Source: Erythrobacter sp. YT30 | Lineage (GTDB): Bacteria; Pseudomonadota; Alphaproteobacteria; Sphingomonadales; Sphingomonadaceae | Direction: 5' to 3' | DNA length: 64,000 nucleotides | NCBI RefSeq assembly: GCF_001542875.1 | Contig: NZ_LMAF01000003.1 | Coordinates: forward strand, 62,001-126,000 | Part shown: positions 17,963 through 26,030 of the stretch, one piece after another | Layout: each line of letters opens with the position of its first letter | Numbering within the stretch: the first letter of the stretch is position 1 | The notes under the pieces: generated by a model | Database searches by the model: none | Told to the model about the DNA's origin: nothing | What the model saw: the letters and a program-made list of their open reading frames with translations, nothing else | Translations under genes and position numbers: made by a program

Positions 17963-20041
17963 TTATGCGCCCAGCGCTTCTTCCAAGCCTTGAACGTGCT
18001 CAGCGCCCTCAAGGATTTCGGCGGTGGATTCGGACACCGTATCGCCAATCGGTTCGCTGCGTCCGCCAAGGCACGTAGCTAGGAAGTTCTCGGTGATCGC
18101 GGTGTAGGCGATGTTGTTGACGGGCTTTGCAAAGCCGTGACCTTCATCCGGATACAACACATAAGTCACCGGAATACCTGCCTCTTTCATGGCTCCTACG
18201 ATCTGATCGCTTTCCGATTGCTTCACGCGCGGATCGTTGGCGCCTTGCAGGATTAGAAGCGGCTTTGTGATCTCGTTCGCTTTATAAAGCGGGCTAGCTG
18301 CTTTCAGCAGAGCAAGGCCTTCTTCGGTGTTCGGATCGCCCATGCGTTCATGGAAAATCTTCACCAGCGGCGCCCAGTATGGCGGAATGGTGCCGAGCAG
18401 CGTTTCGAGGTTTGACGGGCCAACAATATCAACACCGCATGCGAATTTCTCAGGCGTGAAAGTCAGGCCAGCCAAGGTCGCATAGCCGCCATAGGAACCG
18501 CCCATGATTGCTACCTGGTCTCCAGTGGTGATGCCCTCGGCGATGGCCCAATCGGTTGCATCGATCAGGTCATCGTGCATCTTCAGGCCCCATTCCTTGT
18601 TACCGGCATTTAGGAAGTTTTTGCCAAAGCCTGTTGAACCACGGAAGTTCGTTTGCAGCACGGCATAGCCTCGGTTCGCGAGCCATTGGACGCCGCTGGA
18701 AAAGCCATAATCATCGCGCGCCCACGGGCCGCCATGGACAAGCAGGACCATCGGTACGGCTTCATCAGGACGACCATCGCCATCGCTGTCACTGCCCGGC
18801 GGCAAAGTGAGGTAAGAAGGAAGCGTCAAGCCATCGCGGCTGGTGATTTCAACCGGGTGCATCGGCTGGAGAGGCGCGCCTTCAAGCTCTGGCCTCGTGG
18901 TGTAGAACGGGGTGAGCGTTTCTGCTTCCCGGTCGTAGATGAAGGTCTGCGATGGAGCGGTAAGAGGGTCGTTCCAGACGATCCACATACTGTCATCATC
19001 GGTGCGGCTCGAAACGCCGAAATCACCTTCGAGCTTATCATCGAGGAATGCGAGCGACGCTCCGATATCGTCGTCAATCGCGGTCCATGTGTTCTTGAGA
19101 TAATTGACCGAATAGGCCTGGATTTCACCTGTCTTGGTGTCGCGCATTGTCCCGCCCAAATCGGCTTTTGCATCCTCGGCGATCAGCGTTTTCTCACCCG
19201 TTTCGGTGTCTTGCGCAAACAGCGCTGCAGTGTTGCGTCCACGGCTGTCGAGCCAATAAAGGATTGAGCCGTCGGTGGTGTAGCCAGCTGGAGAAGTTGT
19301 CAGCGAATCTTCCATTGCGGTGGTTTCGAACGCTGTTTCTTCAACTTCGCCATCGACCACGTTGAAGTAGTCTGTGCCGCCTTCTGCATTCTGGCGAAAC
19401 GCCATGCGCAAGGTCAGCGTGTCATCTGCCATGAAACCGGCATACCCTTCGTTCTCATAGACAAGCTCAAGCTCGCCCGTGTTGAGATCAAGCATATGCA
19501 CGTCATGAAACTGCGGGTTGCGATTGTTGACGCCAATCAGCAGCTTGTCCTTGATCGTTTCCGATGCCCCGACGATTTGCACCCGCGTGTTTTCAAACGG
19601 GGTCATCAGCTTCTCTTCGCCGCTTGCAATATCGATCATGTAGAGCAGGAAGTTTTCATCGCCGCCTTTGTCCTGAATGTACCCGACACTCTTGCCATCA
19701 GGCGACCAGAAGTGATCGCGAATGGGGCGATCTTCCGCATTGGTGATGACTTTGGCGGCCGCAATATCATCGCGCGGAGCGACCCAGATATTGAGCACAT
19801 CGTTATGGGGGGCGAGCCAACTCAGCATGGTCCCGTCAGGGCTGAGGCGACCTTGTGCTTTGGTCGGATTGCCGAACAGCGCGTCGCGCGGGATCAAGGG
19901 TGCGGCTTCTGAAGTCGTTGTCATCGATGCTCCGGTGTTTGATTGAGCGTGATTGTCTGCGGCTGCGATGCCGGGCAGCGCAAGGGCGCAAGCGGCCGTG
20001 GTTGTGACGAGCAGCCGAGCGGTTTTTGAAAGTCCAAACAT
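17963..20041 (-). CDS. Exported S9 family peptidase (prolyl-oligopeptidase/dipeptidyl-aminopeptidase type)
   Basis: Serine peptidase for short peptides, probably periplasmic. The ATG at 20041 has GGAGAGG about 10 bases upstream and starts a signal peptide (MFGLSKTARLL ... ALPGIAAA), giving 692 residues. A beta-propeller region occupies roughly 60-420 and the alpha/beta-hydrolase catalytic domain the last 260 residues. The triad is visible as Ser in MGGSYGGYA, Asp in ANDPRVK and His in DEGHGF. The acidic insert DSDGDGRPD resembles a calcium-binding loop. It is 139 bases downstream of the AlkA-type gene on the same strand. Confidence 0.9.
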   Translation of the reverse strand: MFGLSKTARLLVTTTAACALALPGIAAADNHAQSNTGASMTTTSEAAPLIPRDALFGNPTKAQGRLSPDGTMLSWLAPHNDVLNIWVAPRDDIAAAKVITNAEDRPIRDHFWSPDGKSVGYIQDKGGDENFLLYMIDIASGEEKLMTPFENTRVQIVGASETIKDKLLIGVNNRNPQFHDVHMLDLNTGELELVYENEGYAGFMADDTLTLRMAFRQNAEGGTDYFNVVDGEVEETAFETTAMEDSLTTSPAGYTTDGSILYWLDSRGRNTAALFAQDTETGEKTLIAEDAKADLGGTMRDTKTGEIQAYSVNYLKNTWTAIDDDIGASLAFLDDKLEGDFGVSSRTDDDSMWIVWNDPLTAPSQTFIYDREAETLTPFYTTRPELEGAPLQPMHPVEITSRDGLTLPSYLTLPPGSDSDGDGRPDEAVPMVLLVHGGPWARDDYGFSSGVQWLANRGYAVLQTNFRGSTGFGKNFLNAGNKEWGLKMHDDLIDATDWAIAEGITTGDQVAIMGGSYGGYATLAGLTFTPEKFACGVDIVGPSNLETLLGTIPPYWAPLVKIFHERMGDPNTEEGLALLKAASPLYKANEITKPLLILQGANDPRVKQSESDQIVGAMKEAGIPVTYVLYPDEGHGFAKPVNNIAYTAITENFLATCLGGRSEPIGDTVSESTAEILEGAEHVQGLEEALGA

Positions 20042-20180
20042 TGGCGGGGTTCCTCTCCTATTCAAGGTTTGAACCGAAAGCGGCGGGGAATGCCTCCGGT
20101 GTATTGCGCAAGTGATACGCAATTACCCCGGTATCGCAACCGTGTTTGATCGATCTGGATAAGCAGTTGGTCTTGCGAGA

Positions 20181-20798
20181 TTAGAGCGCGGGGTTAGCGT
20201 AGAAATGCCATGTGAAAATCGCCATGGCCCCGCGATGGGGCTGCCATTGCTCGCCGAGAGTGCGGGTTTCTTTTTCCTGAGGCCGTTCGTCGAGCTCTAA
20301 AAGGCGCTTCACTCCCTCCTGAACGGCCAGATCGCCTGCGGGCCAGATATCGGTGCGCCCTTCGGCAAAGAGCAGATAGATTTCAGCCGACCAGCGTCCG
20401 ATCCCCTTGATCTGAGTGAGTGTTTCAATCGCGTCTTCATCGCCCGATGGCAGCGCTTCAAAGTCCACTTCGCCCGCTTCAACGAGTTCGCACAGGCTTC
20501 GCGCATAGCCCTGTTTCTGTCGTGACAGGCCACAAGCGCGCAGCGTGTCGAAATCACGGCTGAGCAAGCATGCGGGCGTAAAATCCTCGCCCAATTCCGC
20601 TTCCAGCTTGTTCCACATTGAACTTGCCGCTGCGACGGAGACCTGTTGGCCGACAATGGTGCGCAGCAAGGTTTTGTACCCTCGATCCCTGATGCGCGGT
20701 TCCGGATACCCGATGCGCGCCAGTTCATCACCCACCCGTTTGTCCTTTGCTGCTAGCGCATCCATCTCGCGCCGGATCGTCTCAGCAGTCAGGCCCAC
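20181..20798 (-). CDS. DNA-3-methyladenine glycosylase II (AlkA-like, HhH-GPD superfamily)
   Basis: Base-excision repair enzyme removing alkylated purines. The 205 residues form only the HhH-GPD core, without the N-terminal domain of E. coli AlkA. The helix-hairpin-helix is TQIKGIGRWSAE (about 128-139) and the catalytic Asp156 lies in PAGDLAVQ. There is no iron-sulfur Cys cluster, which separates it from EndoIII and MutY. It is divergent from the ferredoxin gene across 120 bases. Confidence 0.88.
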   Translation of the reverse strand: MGLTAETIRREMDALAAKDKRVGDELARIGYPEPRIRDRGYKTLLRTIVGQQVSVAAASSMWNKLEAELGEDFTPACLLSRDFDTLRACGLSRQKQGYARSLCELVEAGEVDFEALPSGDEDAIETLTQIKGIGRWSAEIYLLFAEGRTDIWPAGDLAVQEGVKRLLELDERPQEKETRTLGEQWQPHRGAMAIFTWHFYANPAL

Positions 20799-20918
20799 TC
20801 TTCATTCCTCTAGGTTGCGCTTCTTTGAGGAACTCCCTAGCTGAGCAGCGCATTATTCCAAGAGCGCAAGGCAATCGAGTCTTGCGCTCAATCGTTTCAA
20901 GAAGGATTTAGGAAACCT

Positions 20919-21236
20919 ATGCCGAAGCTGGTCGTCACCAATCGCGAGGGGGAAACAAGCGAGATCGAGGTCGAAGATGGCCTCACCGTGATGGAAGCGG
21001 TTCGCGACAATGGCTTTGATGAGCTGCTGGCACTGTGCGGCGGCTGCTGTTCGTGCGCGACTTGCCACGTCTATGTCGATCCTGCCTTCAAGGACAAGCT
21101 GCCAGAAATGAGCGAAGACGAGGACGATCTGCTCGAATCCTCCGATCACCGCAACGAAACATCGCGGCTGTCATGTCAGATCCCGCTGACGCAGGAACTG
21201 TCGGGCATGAAGGTGACTATCTCGCCTGAAGATTAA
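20919..21236 (+). CDS. 2Fe-2S ferredoxin, adrenodoxin type
   Basis: Small electron carrier of 105 residues. The cluster ligands fit C-x5-C-x2-C-x36-C exactly: Cys40, Cys46, Cys49 and Cys86. Two extra Cys (43 and 44) sit in the [10 protein letters not shown] loop, where many homologues have a Ser at one of these places. Such ferredoxins serve cytochromes P450 or iron-sulfur assembly; no P450 or isc gene is in the window, so its partner is unknown. cysK follows after 41 bases. Confidence 0.92.
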   Translation: MPKLVVTNREGETSEIEVEDGLTVMEAVRDNGFDELLALCGGCCSCATCHVYVDPAFKDKLPEMSEDEDDLLESSDHRNETSRLSCQIPLTQELSGMKVTISPED

Positions 21237-21277
21237 AGTTGTTTGCGGGGGCGGTATTGAGCGCGTAATCCGCCCTC

Positions 21278-22300
21278 ATGAACATCACTCAACCATTTGG
21301 CGATACGCTCGCTCTGATCGGCAACACTCCGCTCGTTCGGCTCAGAGGGCCAAGCGAAGAAGCTGGATGCGATATCTGGGGCAAATGCGAATTTGCCAAT
21401 CCAGGCTCGTCAGTCAAAGATCGCGCGGCGCTTTACATGATCCGCGATGCAGAAGCGCGCGGGGATTTGAAGCCGGGCGGAACCGTGATCGAAGGGACCG
21501 CGGGGAACACCGGTATTGGCATCGCATTGGTTGCCAATGCGCTCGGGTACAAGACGATCATCGTGATGCCGGATAACCAATCCAAAGAGAAAATGGATAC
21601 ACTGCGGGCTTTAGGGGCGCAGCTGGTCCTCGTCCCGCCAACCAAATACGCCGATCCTGCACATTTTCAGCATGTCTCGCGCCGCATGGCTGAGGAGACA
21701 GACGGCGCGATATGGGCCGGGCAATTCGATAACGTCGCCAATCGCCGCGCGCATATCGAAGGCACTTCGCAGGAATTGTGGGAGCAAACAGGCGGCAATA
21801 TCGACGGCTTCACCTGCGCGGCTGGTACAGGCGGAACCATTGCCGGCGTTGGTATGGGGCTTAAAGAGAAGAATGCCGATATCCGCATCGCGCTGACCGA
21901 TCCGCATGGCGCTGCGCTCTACAATTACTACGCCCATGGTGAGTTGAAAGGCGAAGGCTCCTCGGTCGCGGAAGGGATCGGGCAGGGCCGAATTACCGCC
22001 AATCTCGAAGATGCTCCCATCGACACGCAGTTTCGAATTTCTGATGAGGAAGGGATTGTCTGGGTTGAAAAATTGCTGCGCGAAGAAGGGCTTTGTCTCG
22101 GGCTTTCCAGCGGCATCAATATCGCTGGCGCAATAGCGCTGGGCAAGCAATTGGTGAGCGAAGGCATCGACAAGCCCCAGATCGCGACAATCCTTTGCGA
22201 TACGGGCTTTCGATATCTTTCAACGCTCTACAATCCGGAATGGCTTGCTTCAAAGGATTTGCCCGTGTTCGATTGGCTTTCCCAAACCCAATCGGCCTAG
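21278..22300 (+). CDS. cysK: Cysteine synthase A (O-acetylserine sulfhydrylase)
   Basis: PLP enzyme joining O-acetylserine and sulfide to cysteine. The PLP Lys47 lies in PGSSVKDRA, the phosphate loop is GTAGNTGIG, and GTGGTIAGVG follows near residue 188. At 340 residues it is a little longer than E. coli CysK (323). It would use the sulfide made by CysH and CysI encoded about 32 kb away in this window. It follows the ferredoxin gene and is 39 bases before an uncharacterised membrane-protein gene. Confidence 0.92.
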   Translation: MNITQPFGDTLALIGNTPLVRLRGPSEEAGCDIWGKCEFANPGSSVKDRAALYMIRDAEARGDLKPGGTVIEGTAGNTGIGIALVANALGYKTIIVMPDNQSKEKMDTLRALGAQLVLVPPTKYADPAHFQHVSRRMAEETDGAIWAGQFDNVANRRAHIEGTSQELWEQTGGNIDGFTCAAGTGGTIAGVGMGLKEKNADIRIALTDPHGAALYNYYAHGELKGEGSSVAEGIGQGRITANLEDAPIDTQFRISDEEGIVWVEKLLREEGLCLGLSSGINIAGAIALGKQLVSEGIDKPQIATILCDTGFRYLSTLYNPEWLASKDLPVFDWLSQTQSA

Positions 22301-22339
22301 TGCATCGACAATCGCTCTGTGGCGCGTTAGGCACAGGTC

Positions 22340-22768
22340 ATGGCAGAACGGAAGCTTATCGGCGGCGATTTAGCTGACATTCAGGGCGACGACCTACAGG
22401 CTTCGGCCATGGAGAATTCTGCTCCCAGCACAATGCCGCTTGGCGGGACGCGCACTCAGGCGATGCAGCGGCTGCAGGCCGGGCTGCTCGGGATAGGCAC
22501 GATGATCCTGCTTGTGGGTCTTGCGAGTATTATCGGCACGCAGGCTGAATTGGCGGAACAGGCAGTGGTGCCCGATGCCGCCCCAACGACAGAACCAACC
22601 GAAGCGCCTTCGCAGGTAGACCCATTGGCAGATGCGGGCATTGTTCCCGATATTCCGGCTGAACCTGAAGAAACTGAGGACGATGGAGGTCTGAAAGCCC
22701 CACTTTTTGCAGAAGACGGCAAGGTTCCTGATACGCCGGACGTCGAGCCGGATGAACCGCCGCAATAA
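22340..22768 (+). CDS. Uncharacterised single-span membrane protein with acidic proline-rich tail
   Basis: A 142-residue protein that I do not recognise. Residues 47-67 form one transmembrane helix (LLGIGTMILLVGLASIIGT). The N-terminus of about 40 residues is polar and likely cytoplasmic. The tail of about 75 residues is rich in Pro, Glu, Asp and Thr and is probably disordered in the periplasm. Its end overlaps the next gene by 17 bases, so the two are expressed together. Its place directly before the dcw cluster is suggestive but proves nothing. Confidence 0.6.
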   Translation: MAERKLIGGDLADIQGDDLQASAMENSAPSTMPLGGTRTQAMQRLQAGLLGIGTMILLVGLASIIGTQAELAEQAVVPDAAPTTEPTEAPSQVDPLADAGIVPDIPAEPEETEDDGGLKAPLFAEDGKVPDTPDVEPDEPPQ

Positions 22769-23594
22769 TCTCATTTCAAAGGCTTTTCTGGCCTTTTTCT
22801 GGTTGGGATGTTCGGCTGGGTGTTCGAATGCTTCTGATCATTCACACGATGCGCATCATGCCGAAGGCGCAAGTTCATCTACAACTGTCATGTGTGAGGC
22901 TGCGGAGCCTCTGCCTTCGCTAGGCTTGGTGACAAGCCTTCCGCTGCTTTGGCCATTGGATGCCGATATCGCCGATTTCGCCAGCGGCGCAGTAAATGCG
23001 CCTTGGCAAGCGGGAGCGCTTTCGTCTTGCTACGCGATACTTCCGCTCGATACGCTGTCAGCGCCTGATGAAAGCGCTGCTGCTACCGATCCCCTGGAAG
23101 GCCTTGACCGTCTAGCAATAATTCAACCGCGCGCACTGACCCCGTCCGACAATGTCGCGCTGGATGAATGGGTGCGCGAGGGTGGCGAGGCACTCATTCT
23201 GGTCGATCCGTTGCTGACAGGGCACTATGATTTGGCTCTGGGTGATCCACGCCGCCCAATGGATACCTCGCTTGTCGCCATTCCGCCCGTGGTGGCGCGT
23301 TGGGGCCTGGAAGTGATCTTCGACGAACCGTCTACAATCGAGGAAGGTACCTCGACTGTCGATCTTGGGGGAACGCCGCTCACGATCGAAGTCGCTTCGC
23401 AATGGAGCAGTGTCGATCCCGATGCAGCGCAGTGCGAGCTTTCCGCTGACGATCACATCGCCCGGTGCAAAGTGGGGGAAGGGCGCGTTACTCTGCTTGG
23501 GGACGCAGCTTTGTTCGAACATCGCGAATTGGCTGGTGAGAATTTCGAAGCCATGACGGCACTTTTCGGCTATGCATTTGATCGGACACCCTGA
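22752..23594 (+). CDS. Uncharacterised exported protein or lipoprotein with a GldG/DUF4350-like domain
   Basis: A 280-residue protein started at the ATG at 22752, inside the end of the previous gene. The N-terminus is basic then hydrophobic (ISKAFLAFFWLGCSAGCSN), a signal sequence with Cys residues that could act as a lipobox. The body resembles the ABC-associated GldG/DUF4350 fold: a strand naming a path (LGLVTSLPLLWP), then LDRLAIIQPRALTPSDN, WVREGGEALILVDP and later GRVTLLGDAALFEHR. That fold usually binds without enzymatic activity. No ABC genes adjoin it. Function unknown. Confidence 0.65.
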   Translation: MNRRNNLISKAFLAFFWLGCSAGCSNASDHSHDAHHAEGASSSTTVMCEAAEPLPSLGLVTSLPLLWPLDADIADFASGAVNAPWQAGALSSCYAILPLDTLSAPDESAAATDPLEGLDRLAIIQPRALTPSDNVALDEWVREGGEALILVDPLLTGHYDLALGDPRRPMDTSLVAIPPVVARWGLEVIFDEPSTIEEGTSTVDLGGTPLTIEVASQWSSVDPDAAQCELSADDHIARCKVGEGRVTLLGDAALFEHRELAGENFEAMTALFGYAFDRTP

Positions 23595-23687
23595 TCAGGC
23601 TTCGGGGATATTGCGGGAAGCGTGCGGGAAATCGCGTTTCCTTGAGAGACTCGAAGCGGGATTAGGCTGCGAAATTGCGAATTATCC

Positions 23688-23722
23688 GGGGAATTTACGG
23701 GATTACTCGGATGTTTGAGGGA
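23688..23722 (+). repeat. Candidate MraZ-box array (four units at 10-base period)
   Basis: Five-mers at 23688 (GGGGA), 23698 (CGGGA), 23708 (CGGAT, degenerate) and 23718 (AGGGA) are each followed by 5 bases of spacer. The spacing matches the MraZ binding geometry. Confidence 0.55.
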
Positions 23723-23754
23723 ATAGTGGAGATATGTTCACAAGATGAAATCTA

Positions 23755-23773
23755 GGTAAATCAATAATTTACC
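23755..23773. repeat. 19-base perfect palindrome GGTAAAT-N5-ATTTACC
   Basis: Arms 23755-23761 and 23767-23773 are exact reverse complements around CAATA, in an AT-rich patch between the two GGGA-type arrays. It could be an operator for another regulator or a leader hairpin. Confidence 0.55.
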
Positions 23774-23779
23774 ATTTAA

Positions 23780-23804
23780 TCCCGTGATTTCCCGTGAAAA
23801 CCCC
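23780..23804 (-). repeat. Candidate MraZ-box array, reverse orientation (three units)
   Basis: TCCCG at 23780 and 23790 and ACCCC at 23800 are at exact 10-base spacing. On the minus strand they read GGGGT, CGGGA and CGGGA. Confidence 0.5.
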
Positions 23805-23989
23805 TTTTCACTCGCCTGCTTCCCGGATAATACCGGGTTCCATCAAACATGTCTGTTTGCCGTGCGCACCCGTTCAGGGTTTGCGCGCTGCTCCCGTTCG
23901 CGCGGGGGCGGCGACGGGGAAGGCGTGTCGAAGGGAGAGAAGGGCCGCGCGAAAAGCAGCCGAACGAGCGAATACGGGGACAAGTTCGA

Positions 23990-24499
23990 GTGTCGGATTT
24001 TGGAGGATACAGTGGTCAAGCCTATTCGCCCGCGGGCGATAAGGGCCGCTTTGTCCTGCCTCCGGACTTTCGCAAGGCGGTGAAGGAAAGCTCTGGCGGG
24101 CAGAAAATCCTTTGTCTCGCCAAACATGATCGCTGGAAATGTCTTGTCGGTTTTGGCCTGTCTCGCCACGATGAATTGGAAAACCAGCTTGACCGTGAAG
24201 AGAAAAACGCGGTTGCTTCTGGTCAGCCTTTCGATCGCGAAATGCGCGCCCTGCGCCTCTTCGGATACAAGAAGCTCCCCTTTGACGACAGCGGCCGCTT
24301 CGTCATGCCCGACATGCTGCGCAGGCGTGCTGGAATAGAAGATGGCATTTTCATTCACGGCGGCGGACGCTTTTTCACCGTCTGGGCACCTGATGAGCTC
24401 GCGAACATGCCCGCTGAATGGGAAGACCTTCAGGCCGATTGTGAAGATCTGATAGCAGAAGCTGAGGCGAAGGCTGCGAAGAAGGGAGGTGCGAAATGA
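23990..24499 (+). CDS. mraZ: Division/cell wall cluster transcriptional regulator MraZ
   Basis: DNA-binding repressor of its own dcw cluster. I choose the GTG at 23990, which has GGGGA 9 bases upstream and yields 169 residues; the upstream in-frame codons encode an Arg-rich non-MraZ segment. Two AbrB-like (SpoVT) repeats are visible: [12 protein letters not shown] near residue 16 and [15 protein letters not shown] near residue 104. The C-terminal Ala/Glu/Lys-rich helix ([12 protein letters not shown]) is longer than in E. coli MraZ (152 residues). It overlaps rsmH by 4 bases. Confidence 0.9.
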   Translation: MSDFGGYSGQAYSPAGDKGRFVLPPDFRKAVKESSGGQKILCLAKHDRWKCLVGFGLSRHDELENQLDREEKNAVASGQPFDREMRALRLFGYKKLPFDDSGRFVMPDMLRRRAGIEDGIFIHGGGRFFTVWAPDELANMPAEWEDLQADCEDLIAEAEAKAAKKGGAK

Positions 24500-25446
24500 G
24501 CGCATCCCAAGTGCAACCGCACGTCCCGGTGCTTTTAGATGAGGTGATCGCTGCAATTGCGCCTCAGCCGGGCATGACAGTCGTCGATGCGACTTTTGGT
24601 GCCGGTGGTTATTCAACTGCGCTGCTCCAAAAAGGTGCGCGGGTTTATGCTTTTGACCGTGATCCCAATGCCATTCGGGCAGGCGAAGCTATAGTCGCCA
24701 AGTGGAACGGACAGTTGTCGCTTCACCCTCATCGCTTTTCCGAAATGCGCGACGAGCTTACCGCGATTGGCGTTCCCCACGTCGATGCTGTGGTGATGGA
24801 TATTGGCGTCTCGTCCATGCAGCTTGATGAAGGCGAGCGTGGTTTCTCGTTTCAGGCTGATGGTCCGCTCGACATGCGGATGAGCCAGGAGGGTGAAAGC
24901 GCTGCAGATTTCCTTAATTCCGCCGATGAAGCAGCGATTGCCGATGTCCTCTATGAATACGGCGAAGAACGCCAATCGCGCCGCGTCGCCCGCGCGATTG
25001 TGGCGGCGCGCCCGCTTGAGACAACCGGCGAATTTGCCCGCGTGGTGCGCCGCGCCTTGGGTCACAAGCCCCACGACAAGAAAGACCCTGCAACGCGCAG
25101 TTTCCAGGCGGTCCGTATCCATGTGAATGACGAACTGGGCGAGCTTCGCGCTGGCCTTGCAGCTGCGCAGGCTCTTTTGAAAGAAGGCGGTGTTCTTGCT
25201 GTCGTCAGCTTTCACAGTCTGGAAGATCGCATCGTCAAACGTTTCCTTCGTGAAGCATCAGGCGCGGGCCGCGCTGTGTCGCGCCATTTGCCAGGCGAAA
25301 AGCCCGGTCCCGCGCCGACTTTCACCAGCCTTTCCAAAGCCATCCGCCCCAGTGACGCAGAGATCGAGCGCAATCCGCGCGCGCGCTCATCCATCCTGCG
25401 CACCGCCATTCGCACCAGCGCGCCAGTCGAAGGAGCAGTTCAATGA
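24496..25446 (+). CDS. rsmH: 16S rRNA (cytosine(1402)-N(4))-methyltransferase RsmH
   Basis: SAM-dependent methyltransferase modifying C1402 in the ribosomal P site; a standard passenger of the dcw cluster. The 316 residues show [10 protein letters not shown], the SAM loop [10 protein letters not shown] (about 36-45), the acidic pair in [20 protein letters not shown], and [12 protein letters not shown] near residue 240. Length is normal. It overlaps mraZ and ftsL by 4 bases each. Confidence 0.95.
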   Translation: MSASQVQPHVPVLLDEVIAAIAPQPGMTVVDATFGAGGYSTALLQKGARVYAFDRDPNAIRAGEAIVAKWNGQLSLHPHRFSEMRDELTAIGVPHVDAVVMDIGVSSMQLDEGERGFSFQADGPLDMRMSQEGESAADFLNSADEAAIADVLYEYGEERQSRRVARAIVAARPLETTGEFARVVRRALGHKPHDKKDPATRSFQAVRIHVNDELGELRAGLAAAQALLKEGGVLAVVSFHSLEDRIVKRFLREASGAGRAVSRHLPGEKPGPAPTFTSLSKAIRPSDAEIERNPRARSSILRTAIRTSAPVEGAVQ

Positions 25447-26030
25447 TCGTCACAGATGCACGCAAGCGCCAAATCGGCTGGGCTGCAGCACTGGCGATGT
25501 GCGTTGGGCTGTTTGCGCTGCTCAGCCTCAGCACGCACGCGGTCAAAAGCGAAGTCTTGCTTGCCGAACGCCAGATTGTCGCGCTGGAACGCGAAAACCT
25601 GATGCTGGAAACCGAGTTTCAGGCGAGGGCCAGTCAGCGCCAGCTTTCCAACTGGAACCACATCGAGTTTGGATACGAAGCACCGCGCGCTGATCAGTAT
25701 TTTGACAGCGAACGCCAACTTGCAAGCCTTGGTCAGCCGCTTGGCCCTGATGCTCCCAGCCCGATCAGGGTTGCGCGGGCCGACACGGGCGAGCTTGATG
25801 CGCAGCCGATTGACACTGGGCCAATGGTGTCGCCTGTTTCGGGCGAACCTGTGACCTTGGCTTCTGCCGCGGTTGAAGAGGCTGATCCTGGCGCTGCTTT
25901 TACGGAAGCTTTCGGCAATTTTCTTATTGAAGCGTCACCCATCCGCGCCGCCAATGCGCAGACGCCGCTTGCGGTGAACTTCGGTTCTGCCGATGGTTCT
26001 TCCTCTCAGGCAGGCGAGGTAGCCGAATGA
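25443..26030 (+). CDS. ftsL: FtsL-like cell division protein with long C-terminal extension
   Basis: Bitopic division protein in the ftsL position between rsmH and ftsI. A transmembrane helix at about 13-32 ([17 protein letters not shown]) is followed by a leucine-zipper-like coiled coil (residues 38-62, [18 protein letters not shown]). Normal FtsL is about 90-120 residues; this one has 195. The added tail from about residue 80 is Asp/Glu/Pro/Ser-rich and probably disordered in the periplasm. Sequence identity of FtsL is always low, so the name rests mainly on position and topology. FtsL with FtsB and FtsQ activates FtsW-FtsI. Confidence 0.75.
   Translation: MIVTDARKRQIGWAAALAMCVGLFALLSLSTHAVKSEVLLAERQIVALERENLMLETEFQARASQRQLSNWNHIEFGYEAPRADQYFDSERQLASLGQPLGPDAPSPIRVARADTGELDAQPIDTGPMVSPVSGEPVTLASAAVEEADPGAAFTEAFGNFLIEASPIRAANAQTPLAVNFGSADGSSSQAGEVAE

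Larger units (their letters stand above)
23595..23989 (+). promoter_or_regulatory. dcw cluster promoter and operator region upstream of mraZ
   Basis: 395 bases without a convincing gene. The stretch is unusually rich in GGGA or TCCC cores. Three groups are in or near 10-base phase: plus-strand cores at 23605, 23615 and 23626; at 23689, 23699 and 23719 with a degenerate one at 23709; and minus-strand cores beginning at 23784, 23794 and 23804. MraZ is known in E. coli to bind TGGGN direct repeats with 5-base spacers, so these are candidate MraZ boxes. A palindrome at 23755-23773 and a CCCGG/CCGGG hairpin at 23822-23837 are also present. I could not fix the -35/-10 hexamers. Confidence 0.6.

Noticed and set aside
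23648-23652. GANTC (CcrM) site upstream of mraZ
   Set aside because: A single copy in about 400 bases is close to random expectation.
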